A stretch of 64,000 nucleotides of DNA from Rhizaria sp. SCN 62-66 (GCA_001724265.1 MEDY01000082.1:1-64000); one strand, 5' to 3'; counted from the first letter of the stretch, positions 43,901 to 54,518 are shown. Numbers and translations are program-made. Notes: generated by a model from the sequence alone, not told the origin.

Positions 43901-44356
43901 GGTGGCGGCGTGACCGGCGACGATCCGCCGCCGCATCCGACTGAGCTGCTGCGAACTCACGTGATTTGTCTCGTAAGGCGCGCAATCATGCACGACTTCT
44001 CGCCCAGCGCCGTGCCCGGGCTCGAGGCCTTGCCGCGGTTTGTGCGTTGCGGGCTCCTTAACGCGCTCGCTAACACGATGCCGACCATGCCCCCGCGCTT
44101 GCGGCGGGCGACAGCGGCGCTCGTGCCCAAAATCGCCGCGGGGATGCTTCTCTGGGACATGTACATCGATGAATTGACGCCCTACCAGTGGAAGTGGATG
44201 AAGCGGTACGTGGGTGACCCGCTGCTGGCGATGTGCAACGATGGGGACTTCAAGGCCCTTCTTAAGAAGCGGTGGACAAGTACATGGTCGAAAGCACGCC
44301 TCGAACTGGATATGTTCCTTTGTTCCTTTGTCAAAGTCGCTGAGATGATGAACTGA
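40973..44356 (+). CDS. Unrecognised 1127-residue protein, mostly helical (HEAT/ARM-like appearance)
   Basis: This is a single exon from ATG 40973 to TGA. I do not recognise the family. Most of the protein reads as amphipathic helices in pairs, in the manner of HEAT or ARM solenoids. The N-terminus is LQADVLRLVTPHINPETREF; a stretch with three Cys (LCTCGLNFCGSSS) lies near residues 246-258; the C-terminus is well ordered, with DELTPYQWKWMKRYVGDPLL and then KKRWTSTWSKARLELD. Two acidic linkers interrupt it. The second, near residues 705-750, contains a short tandem near-repeat (DDDGFYPVDGD / DDDDLYPADGD). It has far fewer homopolymers than its neighbours and lacks the exonic inverted-repeat word, so it looks like a conserved core protein. 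Candidate roles are scaffold or transport adaptor, without proof. Confidence 0.8.
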   Translation: MDVSAAAKALQADVLRLVTPHINPETREFIANLRRAARAVELVPADVIATAPSVLALPLAPSLRDLSSSNATLRRANLARLAAYASISVHLHEYIDDSCCRHYGPDNDEGWTEKDVDGQGEFASLFKLPSDKKKDDTATSDDKPKADAAAEVALDDSDDDSKKKADDIDNNTEDANAKDGESGDANIPDLTTDLASTLKLRANAALEDGNVTAYSQLMFRHCFTTCFELYFPNNSNEHTAAAGRGDLCTCGLNFCGSSSSSSSSAAPRQTLSSVLLPLLYSPSRTDAALAAIALHGVLRAAPTLDARAGLANGVAQELLNVLVAVSVAANPILVDHAARALRYSLESSTFAHLTIFAWQSPVQLMFDMMLEENCTQGGFETTYVAPEGGYYKGAEDTGDGARWRSPRDEKIPLYPSSFDNCFEIKLLGCIKTALTTIPSFSGTGGGRDNASGSFASSSDTFAFDLFSKAVGSLLSVVTESIECISSTIEIMPLLLEQAAISSHYAMTRCAALFLEIAPLIPRLFYALVGPDVYAYGSAKDDANSAASESNSTAGKSAGAVALSKEKATERLRRVTKLIRQPMRVLNSYALHLGMSMPYETPYHNDSLAHGTRDNRAPWTVFPDMEPAWSARVQAAVAAVKRGLPRAIAAQLVAVQREATQTLADHEAAVAAYNELTVKQVQAPAAQSDDNNNGDNDRETVGEKAAISGGDNVKDDDGFYPVDGDGGDNAKDDDDLYPADGDEDYNDGEHFGNNKDNDFSSVTIAPDKVSDAYILSMTTDATKEAAAPPASPLVQLLFETVGALLVSFLPIAELLPRTEYGFFVYYYVLGAAMGQAFKVSTLDGADCFFTRRAAVTRGALALVTRLASPQMLHMGTTVTAKALTFVDAIAASGALYPALHGLLKDGDARALRAWTQGGGLMHKGQMRTTGAYYPPTNDEEASEGTDGTEAMLVSLLSCEKLPASAKQKESGNINNNDGGGVTGDDPPPHPTELLRTHVICLVRRAIMHDFSPSAVPGLEALPRFVRCGLLNALANTMPTMPPRLRRATAALVPKIAAGMLLWDMYIDELTPYQWKWMKRYVGDPLLAMCNDGDFKALLKKRWTSTWSKARLELDMFLCSFVKVAEMMN

Positions 44357-45358
44357 ACTGGCTTGTGCGCCATTTATCGTTTAGGTATTGTTATTATTCT
44401 TTTTCACGCTCAACATCGCATGCTATGTATAGACTGAATGTTTAACGGTGATGTGTGTGTCACTTGAAGCGGGGACTTATTACGTTGCCACACGTACATA
44501 CATAGTCTTGCACTCCATCAAACAAGTATTATGCATAATTTCGTGTTTTTCTGACTAAATATGAGTATTTATTGTTTGTCTGTACTTAATTAAACTGTTG
44601 TATTCAAATCTGTGATCCCGTTATGCACACGTTGTGGAAAGCACATGCTATTTTCAAGCCATATCTCGACTAAATGAGAAGCTTCAAGAATAAAGATACT
44701 TTTTTTCGTGATATTCAATAGCTATATAAGTTATACTAAGTGATTGTTGCAAGCAGCAATCGTTTTAACACTACGTGCTGAATTTTATGCTGTGTTGCGA
44801 TGTGTTTCTTGCGGCTGCTCGTCGCGGCTTTGTGGTGGCCAAGCCACTCTCGGTGCCTCGGAAGGACGCAGAGACCTGACTGAACCAGAGAAGCACTGGA
44901 CGTGTATTTGTTTTCGCAATGTATAATATAAATATTATATGTTGTTGTGATGTCAAAGAATATAGATTTTAGTATTTTTGTGATTAACGGTCATGGCTTG
45001 GAGATAACCATACTTTTGTGGGTGCACGACAACAAATCGCTCAGGTCCTCTTACCTTCTCGGACATCGTCCTGCAAGCTAGCTATTCCCCTTCATACTCA
45101 CACCGCCTCACACTATGTTCTATTTAATGATATATTATACCCTGTTCCAGCGGATAAACCGCGTTATCCGTGGTTTATCTCCTCCAGCACCACACTTTAT
45201 CAACAGCAGCCCAGCAGGGTCCCCCCTCTGCTTCGCCCGTTATCCCTTCGCTGTAACCAAGCGGGTCTCTTACTTCTGCCGCTGCCCAGCAGCCACCGCG
45301 CTCCCCCGCTTGCGCGCTATCCTCACAGGAAGCGGCCCTGGGACTGCGTGCGGCTACA
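44357..45358. other. Intergenic region between two plus-strand genes
   Basis: About 1 kb. The left part is AT-rich and should be the 3' untranslated region of the helical protein gene. The right part (from about 45000) is more GC-rich and probably the 5' leader of the poly(A) polymerase gene. I see no tRNA or other RNA gene. Confidence 0.45.
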
Positions 45359-48300
45359 ATGAGCAGCACTCCGTCAGAGCAAGCCGGCTCTAGCTCGAGC
45401 TCTTGCTCTGGCTCTGACTACGACTCAATCTGCGCCTCAAGCTCCAGCTCTAGCTTTGATGCTGCGACTACCGCTGTTGCGGCGCCCGTGCTAGCAGGCC
45501 CCGTTCTTTTGTGTAGCGCAACAGCAGCAGCAACATCAGCAGCGTTAGCGTCAAGTGTCGACAACTATGACTCGAGCTTGAGCTCTCGCTCTTGTTTCAG
45601 TTCCAACTCTTATTCGATTATTCATACAGTGTCTCAAGGTCACAGCACCACATACTGCCCTGTCACTCCCTCCTGCTCCTCGGCCAACTGCGACAGTTCT
45701 ACTGCTGCTGCTGTTGCTGCTGCGGCTACCACGCTGGGGGCGCTGAGGCGCGACTGCGACCTCATCGTGAGGCGACTTGTGCCGTCAGCCGCTGACGCTG
45801 CCAAGAAGGCGTCGGCGTACGCTTTCATCACGAAGGTACGGTAATGTTCCGAAGCCTTAGCGAAATCAACTATATTCTGAACAGAATTCCGCACATGGAC
45901 GTTTTCGTCATCTCGACATCACCCCTGTAATCTGTAACGTTGTCTCGCAGTCTCAACAACTCCAACCTTTGGTTCCTTACTCGCCTCTTTATTCGCCTCT
46001 TTGTTGACAGCTGATAACGCGCGCCTACCCCAGCGCACTGCCTTTTCTCTTCGGCTCCACCCCGCTGCGGCTCTGTTTCGCCTCCTCAGACGTCGACGTG
46101 GGAGTCTGTCTCACCGCGGCCGACAGTAGGCACTTTTTCACACGGCTGAGCAGCATGTTGCGGATCTACGCAGACGGCTACGCTCGCGGCCGCCACAATA
46201 ACAACAATAACAACAACAGTAGTAGTGGTAACAGCAGTCATACGGGGACGAGAATGACGAGTCGCCGCAACAGCCACGGCAACATCAGCGCGAGCGCGAC
46301 TGCCAAGAGTGATAAGAGCAATCGGCGCAAGCACCTCGCGCAGGCGCAGTCGTAGAGTCAGAATCAGGGAGTTGCATTGATTCCGCCGCTGGTACCGATG
46401 TGCCGCTCGTGTGCTTACCCTGCTCTCCCGCACACGGGAGCTGCCAGTGCTAGGAGCGCAGCAACAGACGTGGCAACTGCTTCAGTGCAAGTGCAAGACG
46501 AGGGCCGGGGCCGGCTGAGCCTGGGCGTGAGGGCAGCGCTGCTCCTGCAGAATCAGGCTCTACGCATCGGTTACAGTCAAAGCATCAACAGCAACATGAG
46601 CAGCGGCGATCCCAACGGCAATAGCAGTCGTGACAAGAGCGCGTGCAGTGATATCTCGAGAGATGGCAGCGCTCCTGTGTGTGCTGAGGAGGAGCATAAG
46701 AACACTCTCCCTGCCTCAAGCAATTACAACACACAGGCCGATAACAAGAGTAATGTTTTGATTTCTACGAACGGCAGTGCTGTGGCTGGTTGCACTAGCT
46801 CTCGCGTTGTGTGCTGCCGTGTCTGTGGGAAGCCCTTAGACGGCCTCGCAGCCCTTACAACCACACGTAGAGCACCGACCAATAGCACGACCAGTGCAAG
46901 CGCCTTTGATAGCGCCGGCTCTGCTGACGAGGCAACGAACGACTCCACCACTAACATGAGCAGTAGCGTTTTCGCAAGCACACAGGCGAGTGACGCTGAC
47001 AAGAACAACAACAGCAATAACAGCAGCGCGAACGCGACGAGCACCACCGCGAATAGCGCGAATGGGACTGCTGCGAATACTGCGGCTGCGGTCGCTGCGC
47101 CTGGCACCAGCTCTGCCGCTGCCGCGAATGCCGACGCGTGGCTGCCGATCACCGCGCTCACCTTCACCCAGGTACGCATTTATTCATCAACTCAACGCTA
47201 TTGACATTTTCCCTGAACTTCGATGTCTGGTTTTATGTTCTCTTTATATATTCTGCATTCTCTCTAAACACTCTTCTCCATTTCTCTTTTCTTCCCCCTA
47301 AACGCATCTCAACACGCAGGCCGAAGTGCCCGTGCTCAAGTGCAACATCGCGGGCGTCTCGGTCGACATCACCACCAACACCGCTGCCGCCGTGGCCACC
47401 GCGCGCGCCACCGAAGCCCTCGCCACCGCCATCGGCCGCGGGTCTCTGCTCAAGCGCTCCGTGCTGCTCTGCAAGGCGTGGTGTGGTGACGAAGCCAAGG
47501 CGCTGGGCTCGTCGGTGTTCATGCTGTCTTCGTGTGCGCTCACGGTCATGGTGTTCTACGTCGTCAACTTCCACATGCGGCTAAACTTAGCGACGAATAC
47601 CAAGGGCCGCCTGAGCTTAAAGCAGCACGCGGGTGAGGGCCGCGGCGCAGACTCGGACTCCGGGCCACACGCGGGATCTGGCGGCAGTGGCGAGAGCGAG
47701 GGTGCGGATGTAAGTACCCCCTTAGACGTGCTGCTGGTGTTCCTGCGCGTGTTTGCCACGTTCGACTTCTCTCGCTTTGCGGTGACTGTCGCGGGGCCTG
47801 TGGGCGTGCGCAACCCAGCGCACCCGCCATTGACTGCCCCTTGCCCCCCACCCCCCCAGCCACTGCAGTCTCAGCCTTATCCTCCGTCTGAGTCCGGCGT
47901 ACCGTCGCGGTCGCAGCCTCCGTGTCTGTCTCAGTCTCAGTCGCAGTCTCCGCGGGTGAGCTTTGCGGGTCGGCTGGCTGCGGGGGCGCTCGCAGGAGTG
48001 GATAGTGTAGGTGCTGGTGGTACTTACAATAGTGTAAGTGCCGCTGCGCACCTATGCACTCGTTTCACGCTACCCTTGCCTGTGCAATCCACCGCCACTC
48101 CCACTGCCATTGCCACTGCCACTTCAACTGTTGCTGCTGCCACAGCTGCCGTGACTGAGAGCTGCACGCACAGCTCAAGCGGCGTTGGCGCGAGTCCCAG
48201 TGCGCGCGTCAGCGTTGCGGGTGCCGCTGTTGGAGTCGACGTCAACGTCACCGTCAACACTGACACCGAGACCGGCAGTGACGGCGAGAGCGAGAGCGCG

Positions 48301-51300
48301 AGCAATGCCGAGAGCGACAGCGAGGCCGTTGCGGCGATCGCGATCACGGCTGCCGGCGCGAGTGAGAGCGACGACGACGACGACGGTGCCACCAACACTG
48401 CGAACGCTGGCCATACGAGCCCTACACACAACAAGACGAAGGCTGCCGCGGCTGCGAGCGCTGCTACTGCCGCTCCTGCTGCCATCGCGACTGATGCAGC
48501 TGCTGCCGCTTTGGCCCCTGTCGCGACTGCACATGTGGCGACTGTGTACACTGCTAGTGCGCCCGTCTCGGTCGTCGCCGCGGCCCCTGTGGTGGTTGCG
48601 CCGACCGCCGTTGCGCTGGGCCTGCCCTACCCCACTCTGCCGCTCGCTCAGTACTACAAGAACAACAGTATTCACAGCAACAACAACAACTTCAACAGCA
48701 GCAGTCTAGGGAATGTTAGCGCGCGCGGCAGTTACGACGGGGACGGCGACTGTGATGACGAATGCCAGTGTAGCTGCGGCTGCTGCTCTGGCGCTGAGCC
48801 GGCGGCTTGTTTTCATTACAAGCCGCTGGTGCCGCTGAAGGCGTTGCAGGACATTCTGCTCTCGTCTAGTAATGCCACGGACAAGGACGTTGCTGACTTC
48901 AAGTCGATCGCCGCAGTCACTTCGCGCGGCAGCAACGCCAACGCACCTGATACGAGCTCAAGCTCTCGTGCTGTTGCTGATGTATTGGCGAATAGCACAA
49001 GTAACGCACCTATTGCAGTGAATACCTGCGAGCAAGAGAGTGAAGAAAAGTTGACGACCGCTAGTTCAAGCTCCAGCTCTAGTCAAGGTGATTGCACTTG
49101 TACGTGCTCTTCTTCTCGTCGCCAAGGCGGCTTGACATCCTCAACTGGCGGCTTATCTTTCGGCAACACGCTGTTCTGGCTGTCGGCCTCAAAGCCCCCG
49201 CTATTTCTCTCAACCACAAGCACGGCCAACGGCCACTCTGCTCACAGTCACTCTGCTCACGGTCACCCTACTCACGGTCACGGGCACGCTCACGGCCACT
49301 CTCACAGCCACACGCCGCCTGTGTTGTCGCGCGCTCCGACGCCCGTTCCCGGCGCAGTCTCCGCAACAACTGCAACAGCAACAGCAACAGTGGCTGCAAC
49401 TAACCCTGTTGCTGTGGGCGTGGCCCCGGGCGTGGCCACGGTTGAGATGACCGCTGTGCCCGCCGCAGTCGCTGCCGCGACAACGGCAGCGCCCACGGTC
49501 ACTAGCTCTGCAGCCACAGCCACTGCGCCTGCTGCAGCAGTGCCCGCAGTCGCAGTGACAATGCCCACGGTCACTTCTGCGCAGCCCACGGTCACGACCG
49601 CGCACTCGCCGCCGCTGCCCGTGCTGCCCACTGCGCTCACAGTCACCGACATCCTCGACTGCACGCGGAATGTAGGCCGCTCGGTCTGCGCTGCGGCGGC
49701 GGCGCGGCTGCAGGGCGCCTGTCGCCGCGCGCTTGCCACGATCGCTGTCGCGGTCACTGCGCAGAGCCGCATCAACAACCGCAGCGCTGACGCTATGCCC
49801 TCTAACGGTACTTACACCGGGTCTAAGGGTACTTCCACCGGGTCTACTTGCGGTTGGGGCGCTGCGAGCGCTGTGGCCGCTGCGCTGGCTCTGGAGCCGT
49901 TGCCGACCGACTGCCCCGTTGCGCTGGCGTCGCTGCAAAACGAGGTGGCGACCGTCACGCTCCAACAGCAACAGCAACGCATGAACAACTACAACAACAA
50001 CAACGCGGCAAGCGTTCGTGACGGTAATGGGAGTGAGTGGCTGTTGCCGCTGTTGTTTCCTGTGCTGTCACGGGCGCTTTTCCCGTCCTCGTTCAGCTAC
50101 AGCAGCAGTCTCGCCAACGCAAAAGGCGCGATTGCTGCAACCAGTGCGACCGAGACGGGTTGTGTGAGTAGTTTGCGCCCGCCGTCGTGCAAGTACCCCC
50201 TTAGCCGCGAGTGCAAGTGCTCCTGGTGTAAGGGCTCTGCCGATGTTGACTTGACTGGTGACTCGCGCAAAATCGACAAGATTTATTCTTTGGTCAAGGC
50301 CTACACTGCTGCAACGACGGCAGCAGCGGCCGCGGCGGCAGCGGCCGACAGCGGTGGCAACGGTGTTCGCGGTGGCGGTGGCGGGAACATTAGCCGCGGC
50401 GGCTCTCCGTTCCTCAATAGCACAACCAACAATCCGAAGCAGTATCACACGGACGGCGGCCATTACCGCGGCAGCAATGCCCACAGTCACTACCGCGGCG
50501 GCGGCGGTGGCGCCCACGGTCACTCTGCTCACGGCCACGGTCACGTCCACGGCCACCGTCACGGCTACAATAATCACCAGTCCCAGCAGTACCCGCAGCA
50601 GCATTACTACCAGCAGCAGCAACAGCAGCAGCACGGTGCCTCTGTCCCGGCGGGCATGGCGACCCACACGCCGTCTCAGTCCCCGTCGCCGTCGCCGTCG
50701 CACTCGTACGCGCACTTGCACTCACTGTCGCATCTGCAGTCGCTGGGGCAGCAGGCCCAGGGCCAGGAGCACAGGCAGCAGCAACAGCAGCAACAACAGC
50801 AGGGGTATTATAGGGCGCATACGCCGCCGCTGCACTCGCAGTCGAGCTATAACCACGGCAATAATAGCGGCGAAGGCAATCAGTGCCAGTACCAGCAGCA
50901 GCAATATGGTGGTAATCAGCAGCAATCTGGTAACAACAGCAACGGCGGTTATTATGGCAACCATAGCGCTGGCGGCAAGCAGCAGCAGGGCTGGGGCAGG
51001 TCCTATTCGAACTCCTCGCTGTCACGGCCGCAGTCGCCTTCTTTGCACACGGCCAACGCCCACAACCAGCACGGCGGCAAACAGCAGGGGCAGCAGCAGC
51101 AGCAGTCGCGGTCGCGTCCGCCGTCTCGGTCGCAGACGCCCTCGTTGCCGCAGCAACAGCAGCAGCAACACTCTGGTAACGTGAACAACAGCTCAGAGCA
51201 GATGCAAAGCAACAGCAACAACGCCAAGAGTGCTCCTGCGAACAACAACAAGCCTGCTGTTGACGCTGCATCCAGCGCCGCTGCTAGCGGCAACAGCAGC

Positions 51301-52425
51301 AGCGAGCAGTCTCATCAGCAGCAGCCGCCGCAGCCGCTGACGTACGCCGAGCGCATCAGGCGCGCGGGCGCCACCCTCAGCGCGTTCACGGCAGGGGTTC
51401 AAGCTGCCTCCGCCGCGGCCGCTGCTGCTTCTGCAGCCGCTGCCGCCGCAGCCGCCGCCGCTGCTGCGAGCAACACCGGCACGTCTGCCGTCAGTGCTGG
51501 CACTGTAGCGAGTGCGAGTGGCGGCGGCGGCGGCGGCGGCGTCGGTTTGCCGCCGCCGTCGCCGTCGCCGTCGGTGCTGCACAAGAGCGGCGGCGGCAGC
51601 AGCGCGATGACGCAAGCGCAGCGGCTGCTGCTGGCGCACAAAGAGCGCTCGGACAAGCTCGCGCTAACTTTTGCGTCGAACAACAGCAGCAGCAAGGCCA
51701 ACGCGAGCCTGAGTGCCAAGACGGGTGCTCCGGGCGCTGCCGTGACCGCTGCTGCGGGGAATAATAAGGCCGCTTCTGCTGGTGTCAATACCATGGCAGC
51801 TAATCTAACTGCTGGTGCTCCTCCCAGGTCTCCGGTCAAGCCGAGCAATACAAGCGCCTATAGCGGTGTCGCTGGTAGCAATGCTGCTGGCTCTGGCTCT
51901 AGCTCCGGCTTTGTCGCCGTTAATGCGGGCGCAATCGGCAGCTGGCGCAGTAACGCCGCCAGCCCTAGCACGAGCGCTAGAGCGAATGCGAGTGCTAGTG
52001 CTAACGCTACGAAGCATTCTGAGATCTCTACCGCGAGCACTCCTGTCGCAACGGCCGCGACTGCTGAGGCTGCCGCTAAGGGTGATTCCGCCACGACTAA
52101 CTCTAGTGGCGACATCGACGATGACGACGACGATGACGACGACGGCAGGCCCGTTGACATCACCGACATCAGCGGCAGCAGCCGCGATGTGGGCCGCGCC
52201 GCCCGCGTCTTCTCGGCGGCGGCGCTTACGAGGGCACTCGCGGCGGCGACCGGCATGAGTTCGCCGCACTTGCTCGCCGCGGGCAATCACTCTCACAACA
52301 ACAGCAACAATAACAGCAACAACAACAGTAACGCGAATGCCAATGCCCACGCGGGCTCTGGCGCGGCTGCGACAGACGCTGGCGCGAATAGTGACGCGAA
52401 CGCGAGTCTTAACAAAACAGGCTAA
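45359..52425 (+). CDS. Non-canonical poly(A)/uridylyl polymerase (TRF4/TUTase type), three exons, one in-frame TAG
   Basis: Exons 45359-45835, 46011-47171 and 47320-52425 join in phase 0 to 2247 codons ending in TAA. The first splice joins helix DLIVRRLVPSAADAAKK to LITRAYPSALPFLFGS, giving the nucleotidyltransferase motif: Gly174-Ser175 and Asp186/Asp188 in SSDVDVGV. The third catalytic Asp (562) is in VPVLKCNIAGVSVDI after the second splice. KRSVLLCKAWC and LDVLLVFLRVFATFDFSRF match the central and PAP-associated domains. The enzyme would add A or U tails to RNA. The catalytic domain is split by an insertion of about 330 residues, rich in Asn and Ser, which contains a TAG at codon 274 (context QAQS-TAG-SQNQ). 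Some 1500 C-terminal residues are Ala/Ser/His/Gln/Asn-rich. No RNA-binding domain was recognised. Confidence 0.88.
45836..46010 (+). other. Intron 1 of the poly(A) polymerase gene
   Basis: Donor GTACGG, acceptor TTGACAG, 175 nt, phase 0. Removing it places FITK directly before the nucleotidyltransferase strand. Confidence 0.85.
46353..46355 (+). other. In-frame TAG codon 274 of the poly(A) polymerase
   Basis: The frame before it carries the DxD catalytic pair and the frame after it leads through the next splice to the third catalytic Asp, with no shift. The local context LAQAQS-TAG-SQNQG is Gln-rich. Confidence 0.85.
47172..47319 (+). other. Intron 2 of the poly(A) polymerase gene
   Basis: Donor GTACGC, acceptor ACGCAG, 148 nt, phase 0. 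It joins ALTFTQ to AEVPVLKC, a continuous polymerase beta strand. Confidence 0.88.
47710..47725. repeat. Exonic 16-bp inverted repeat, site 4
   Basis: GTAAGTACCCCCTTAG fits STAAG-N6-CTTAS perfectly and begins with a textbook splice donor. It is read GTA AGT ACC CCC TTA G (V-S-T-P-L) between two conserved polymerase segments, so it is not an intron boundary. Confidence 0.8.
49228..49316 (+). repeat. Cluster of CTCACRGTCAC-type words encoding a His/Gly/Ser stretch
   Basis: Repeated CTCACAGTCAC, CTCACGGTCAC and CTCACGGCCAC units give a low-complexity HSHSAHGHPTHGHGHAHG segment in the poly(A) polymerase C-terminus. The same word occurs in other genes in other frames. Confidence 0.7.
50189..50204. 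repeat. Exonic 16-bp inverted repeat, site 5 (one mismatch)
   Basis: GCAAGTACCCCCTTAG differs from site 4 at one base. It is read AAG TAC CCC CTT AG (K-Y-P-L), a different reading frame from site 4 in the same gene. Confidence 0.7.
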
Positions 52426-52899
52426 CAATTGGCACAGCTGTTTAAGTTAGTTTGAGGAGGTCGAAGTCAGTCACTGCGGTGACGATGACTGCAAGTGAAA
52501 TCTCAGGACATATGTGATACCAGTCATAATTACATGTAGAAATACTCATCGAAGTTGATTTCAATGCTACAATAAGAGAGATTCGTCGTATCTTTTGTTA
52601 ATAACACCAGTGTACAAAGCAGTGTTCCTTTTTGTTTTCATTTCTTGTTTTGTTTTCGTTCTAAACTGAGTTATTTACACGTGTACTTTCGATATCTAGC
52701 CAAAATTCTTGTGAAATACAACAATTCAATTCAATTCTCCCAATTACGTCCTCGTAAATTCATCAACTGCTCGAGAAAAAGTACATTTGTATTCATAAAT
52801 CGGCCCTGCAACGGTCGGCCTGCCCTTACAGCGCACAGCGCACGGTCACACTCACTGCTGCAGCATGGTTAAACCATCACTCAGGAGTAAGCCACTTGC
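52426..52899. other. Convergent intergenic region
   Basis: Between the stop codons of the poly(A) polymerase gene (plus) and the small charged protein gene (minus). It is AT-rich except for the right 100 bp. It must hold both 3' ends. No gene is seen. Confidence 0.55.
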
Positions 52900-53982
52900 T
52901 CAATCGCTTTCACTGCCACTGTCACTGTCGTCCTCAGCCTTTGCCTCAGCCTTGTTGGTATCATCATCGACACCAGGCTCAGTTGCAATCCCAGCAGCAG
53001 CGGCGGCAGCAGCGGCAGCGGCGGCAGCGCGTTTCTTGGCCTTATTAGCTTTTTTTTTCGCGCTCTTTTTGGCCCTCTTGGCGGCCTCCGCTTCGGCCTC
53101 CGCCTCCGACCGGCTCACGGTCACCGTGGTCACCGTCCCGTCGCTGGCCGTCACCGTCTTGGTGGTTGTCGTCGAGGCGGGGAGTGCGATCGACACGATG
53201 GCGGGCGCCTTGAGCGGTTTAGCGGGCATGGGCAGGCAGGCGAGCTCGCTGGCGAGGTCGGCAAACGAGGCGCGGGCGCGCTTGGGGGCGCCGGAGCCAA
53301 ACAAGCCAGAGCCAGAGCCGGAGCCAGAGCTGGAGCGAGATGACGAGGCGAAGTAACTGCCACTCGCATTCGCGATGCTGTTGACGCTCATAGATGCGCT
53401 GTTGCTGCTGTGAGTGGCGCGGGACGGCGTGGGGGCAGACGGGCGCGCGGCGACGGTGGCGGTGCGGCTGTCTTCGTCGTCGCTGTCGCTGTCGCCGCTA
53501 GCACCGTACTTGGACGAGCCGGAGCTTGACTTGAAGCTGCTGCCGCCACTGCTCTTCTTACCGCCGGTCTTGCCGCCCACGCTCGCGCTGCCGGCGGCGG
53601 AGATCGTTGGAATAGAGTCGAGGTGCGCCTCGTTGACCGCGTCCTCCTTGGCCTCGCGTTGTTTCGCGCGTTGCCCGCCCGTGATATGAGCGAGAACGTT
53701 CTTGTCCCCGGCGCGCGAGAGCGAGAAGCCGCGCTCGGCGTCGCGCGCAGCTTCCGCGGCCGCCGCGGCCTCCGCCTGGCTGCTCTGTCGCGTCGCGCCA
53801 ACGCCGAGGCGCGAGGAGCGGTGGACGGTCGCGCTGACGCTCTTGCTCGCGTCGACGACGTTAGCGGCGTTGGCAGCGGTGGAGAGGGAGGAGGTGCGGG
53901 AGTCATCGTCGGAGTCGTCGTCGCCGAAGAACGAGTTGACCATCGACGAGATGGCGTTGCGTTTGGAGTTGACGAACGACAT
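52900..53982 (-). CDS. Unrecognised 360-residue charged protein with basic poly-Ala tail and acidic end
   Basis: This is a single exon, ATG 53982 to TGA 52900. The N-terminus (MSFVNSKRNAISSMVNSFFG) is followed by an Asp-rich patch (DDDSDDD), then SSRLGVGATRQSSQ and a helical Ala/Glu segment ending GFSLSRAGDKNVLAHITGG. The middle is Ser/Gly/Lys-rich. The C-terminal part has a predicted charged helix, a Lys/Arg-rich run (AKKSAKKKANKAKKR), about a dozen Ala and a Glu/Asp/Ser end. The basic run resembles a nuclear or nucleolar localisation signal. I cannot assign a family; the RLGVGA motif recalls small nuclear proteins but is too short to use. Confidence 0.65.
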   Translation of the reverse strand: MSFVNSKRNAISSMVNSFFGDDDSDDDSRTSSLSTAANAANVVDASKSVSATVHRSSRLGVGATRQSSQAEAAAAAEAARDAERGFSLSRAGDKNVLAHITGGQRAKQREAKEDAVNEAHLDSIPTISAAGSASVGGKTGGKKSSGGSSFKSSSGSSKYGASGDSDSDDEDSRTATVAARPSAPTPSRATHSSNSASMSVNSIANASGSYFASSSRSSSGSGSGSGLFGSGAPKRARASFADLASELACLPMPAKPLKAPAIVSIALPASTTTTKTVTASDGTVTTVTVSRSEAEAEAEAAKRAKKSAKKKANKAKKRAAAAAAAAAAAAGIATEPGVDDDTNKAEAKAEDDSDSGSESD

Positions 53983-54518
53983 GATTGCCGGGGAGAGTGT
54001 AGTAAAGCTGGAGAGTTGTGGAGAGTTGCTGTGGGGGCGTGTGGGTTGCGGTTAAAATGGCGAGGGAAGTGGGTACGGACATGGCAGAGTGTGAGAGATA
54101 TATAAGGCTCGTGACATTATTATTATATTCATGAACATAAGTCGTATTGTGAAATTTGAATCATTTCGCCGCATTGCGTTTTACGGAAACTGCATTGAGT
54201 TCTCGAAGAATGAAGTTCATCGCTTTTGCAAAGCTTCGCGAGCAGTTAAGCTTCGTTCCTAACTTGAAACCGTCACCGATAGATATTTATGTGTATATCT
54301 CGGTTCAAGTGTGACTAATTCACTTATATTTAGAGTATATTATTGTTAATGCAGAGTTTCATACTGGGCATTTGTATTTTAACAAAGGGGTTTTAGCTAC
54401 GCCAGATATCAAGTGTGTGTGTTAGGAAGTGCTAAAGGAATAAACAAGGAGGAGATATATACAGAAAACTAGTTATGGTGACTTCAACAAACGGCAGCCG
54501 GGGTAATATAAAGGATAT
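53983..54518. other. Intergenic region between two minus-strand genes
   Basis: AT-rich 536-bp gap between the TBC gene's stop and the charged protein's start. It should contain the 3' end of the former and the promoter of the latter. Nothing else is seen. Confidence 0.5.

Noticed and set aside
47710-47725. GTAAGTACCCCCTTAG as a 16-nt mini-intron
   Set aside because: Removing 16 nt would break a frame that is open for thousands of bases, and confirmed introns here are 148-214 nt with GTACG donors. Many copies are also on the non-coding strand.
49228-49316. Regular short repeats as a possible CRISPR array
   Set aside because: The units are contiguous codons of a His/Gly stretch inside a eukaryotic gene, with no spacers.
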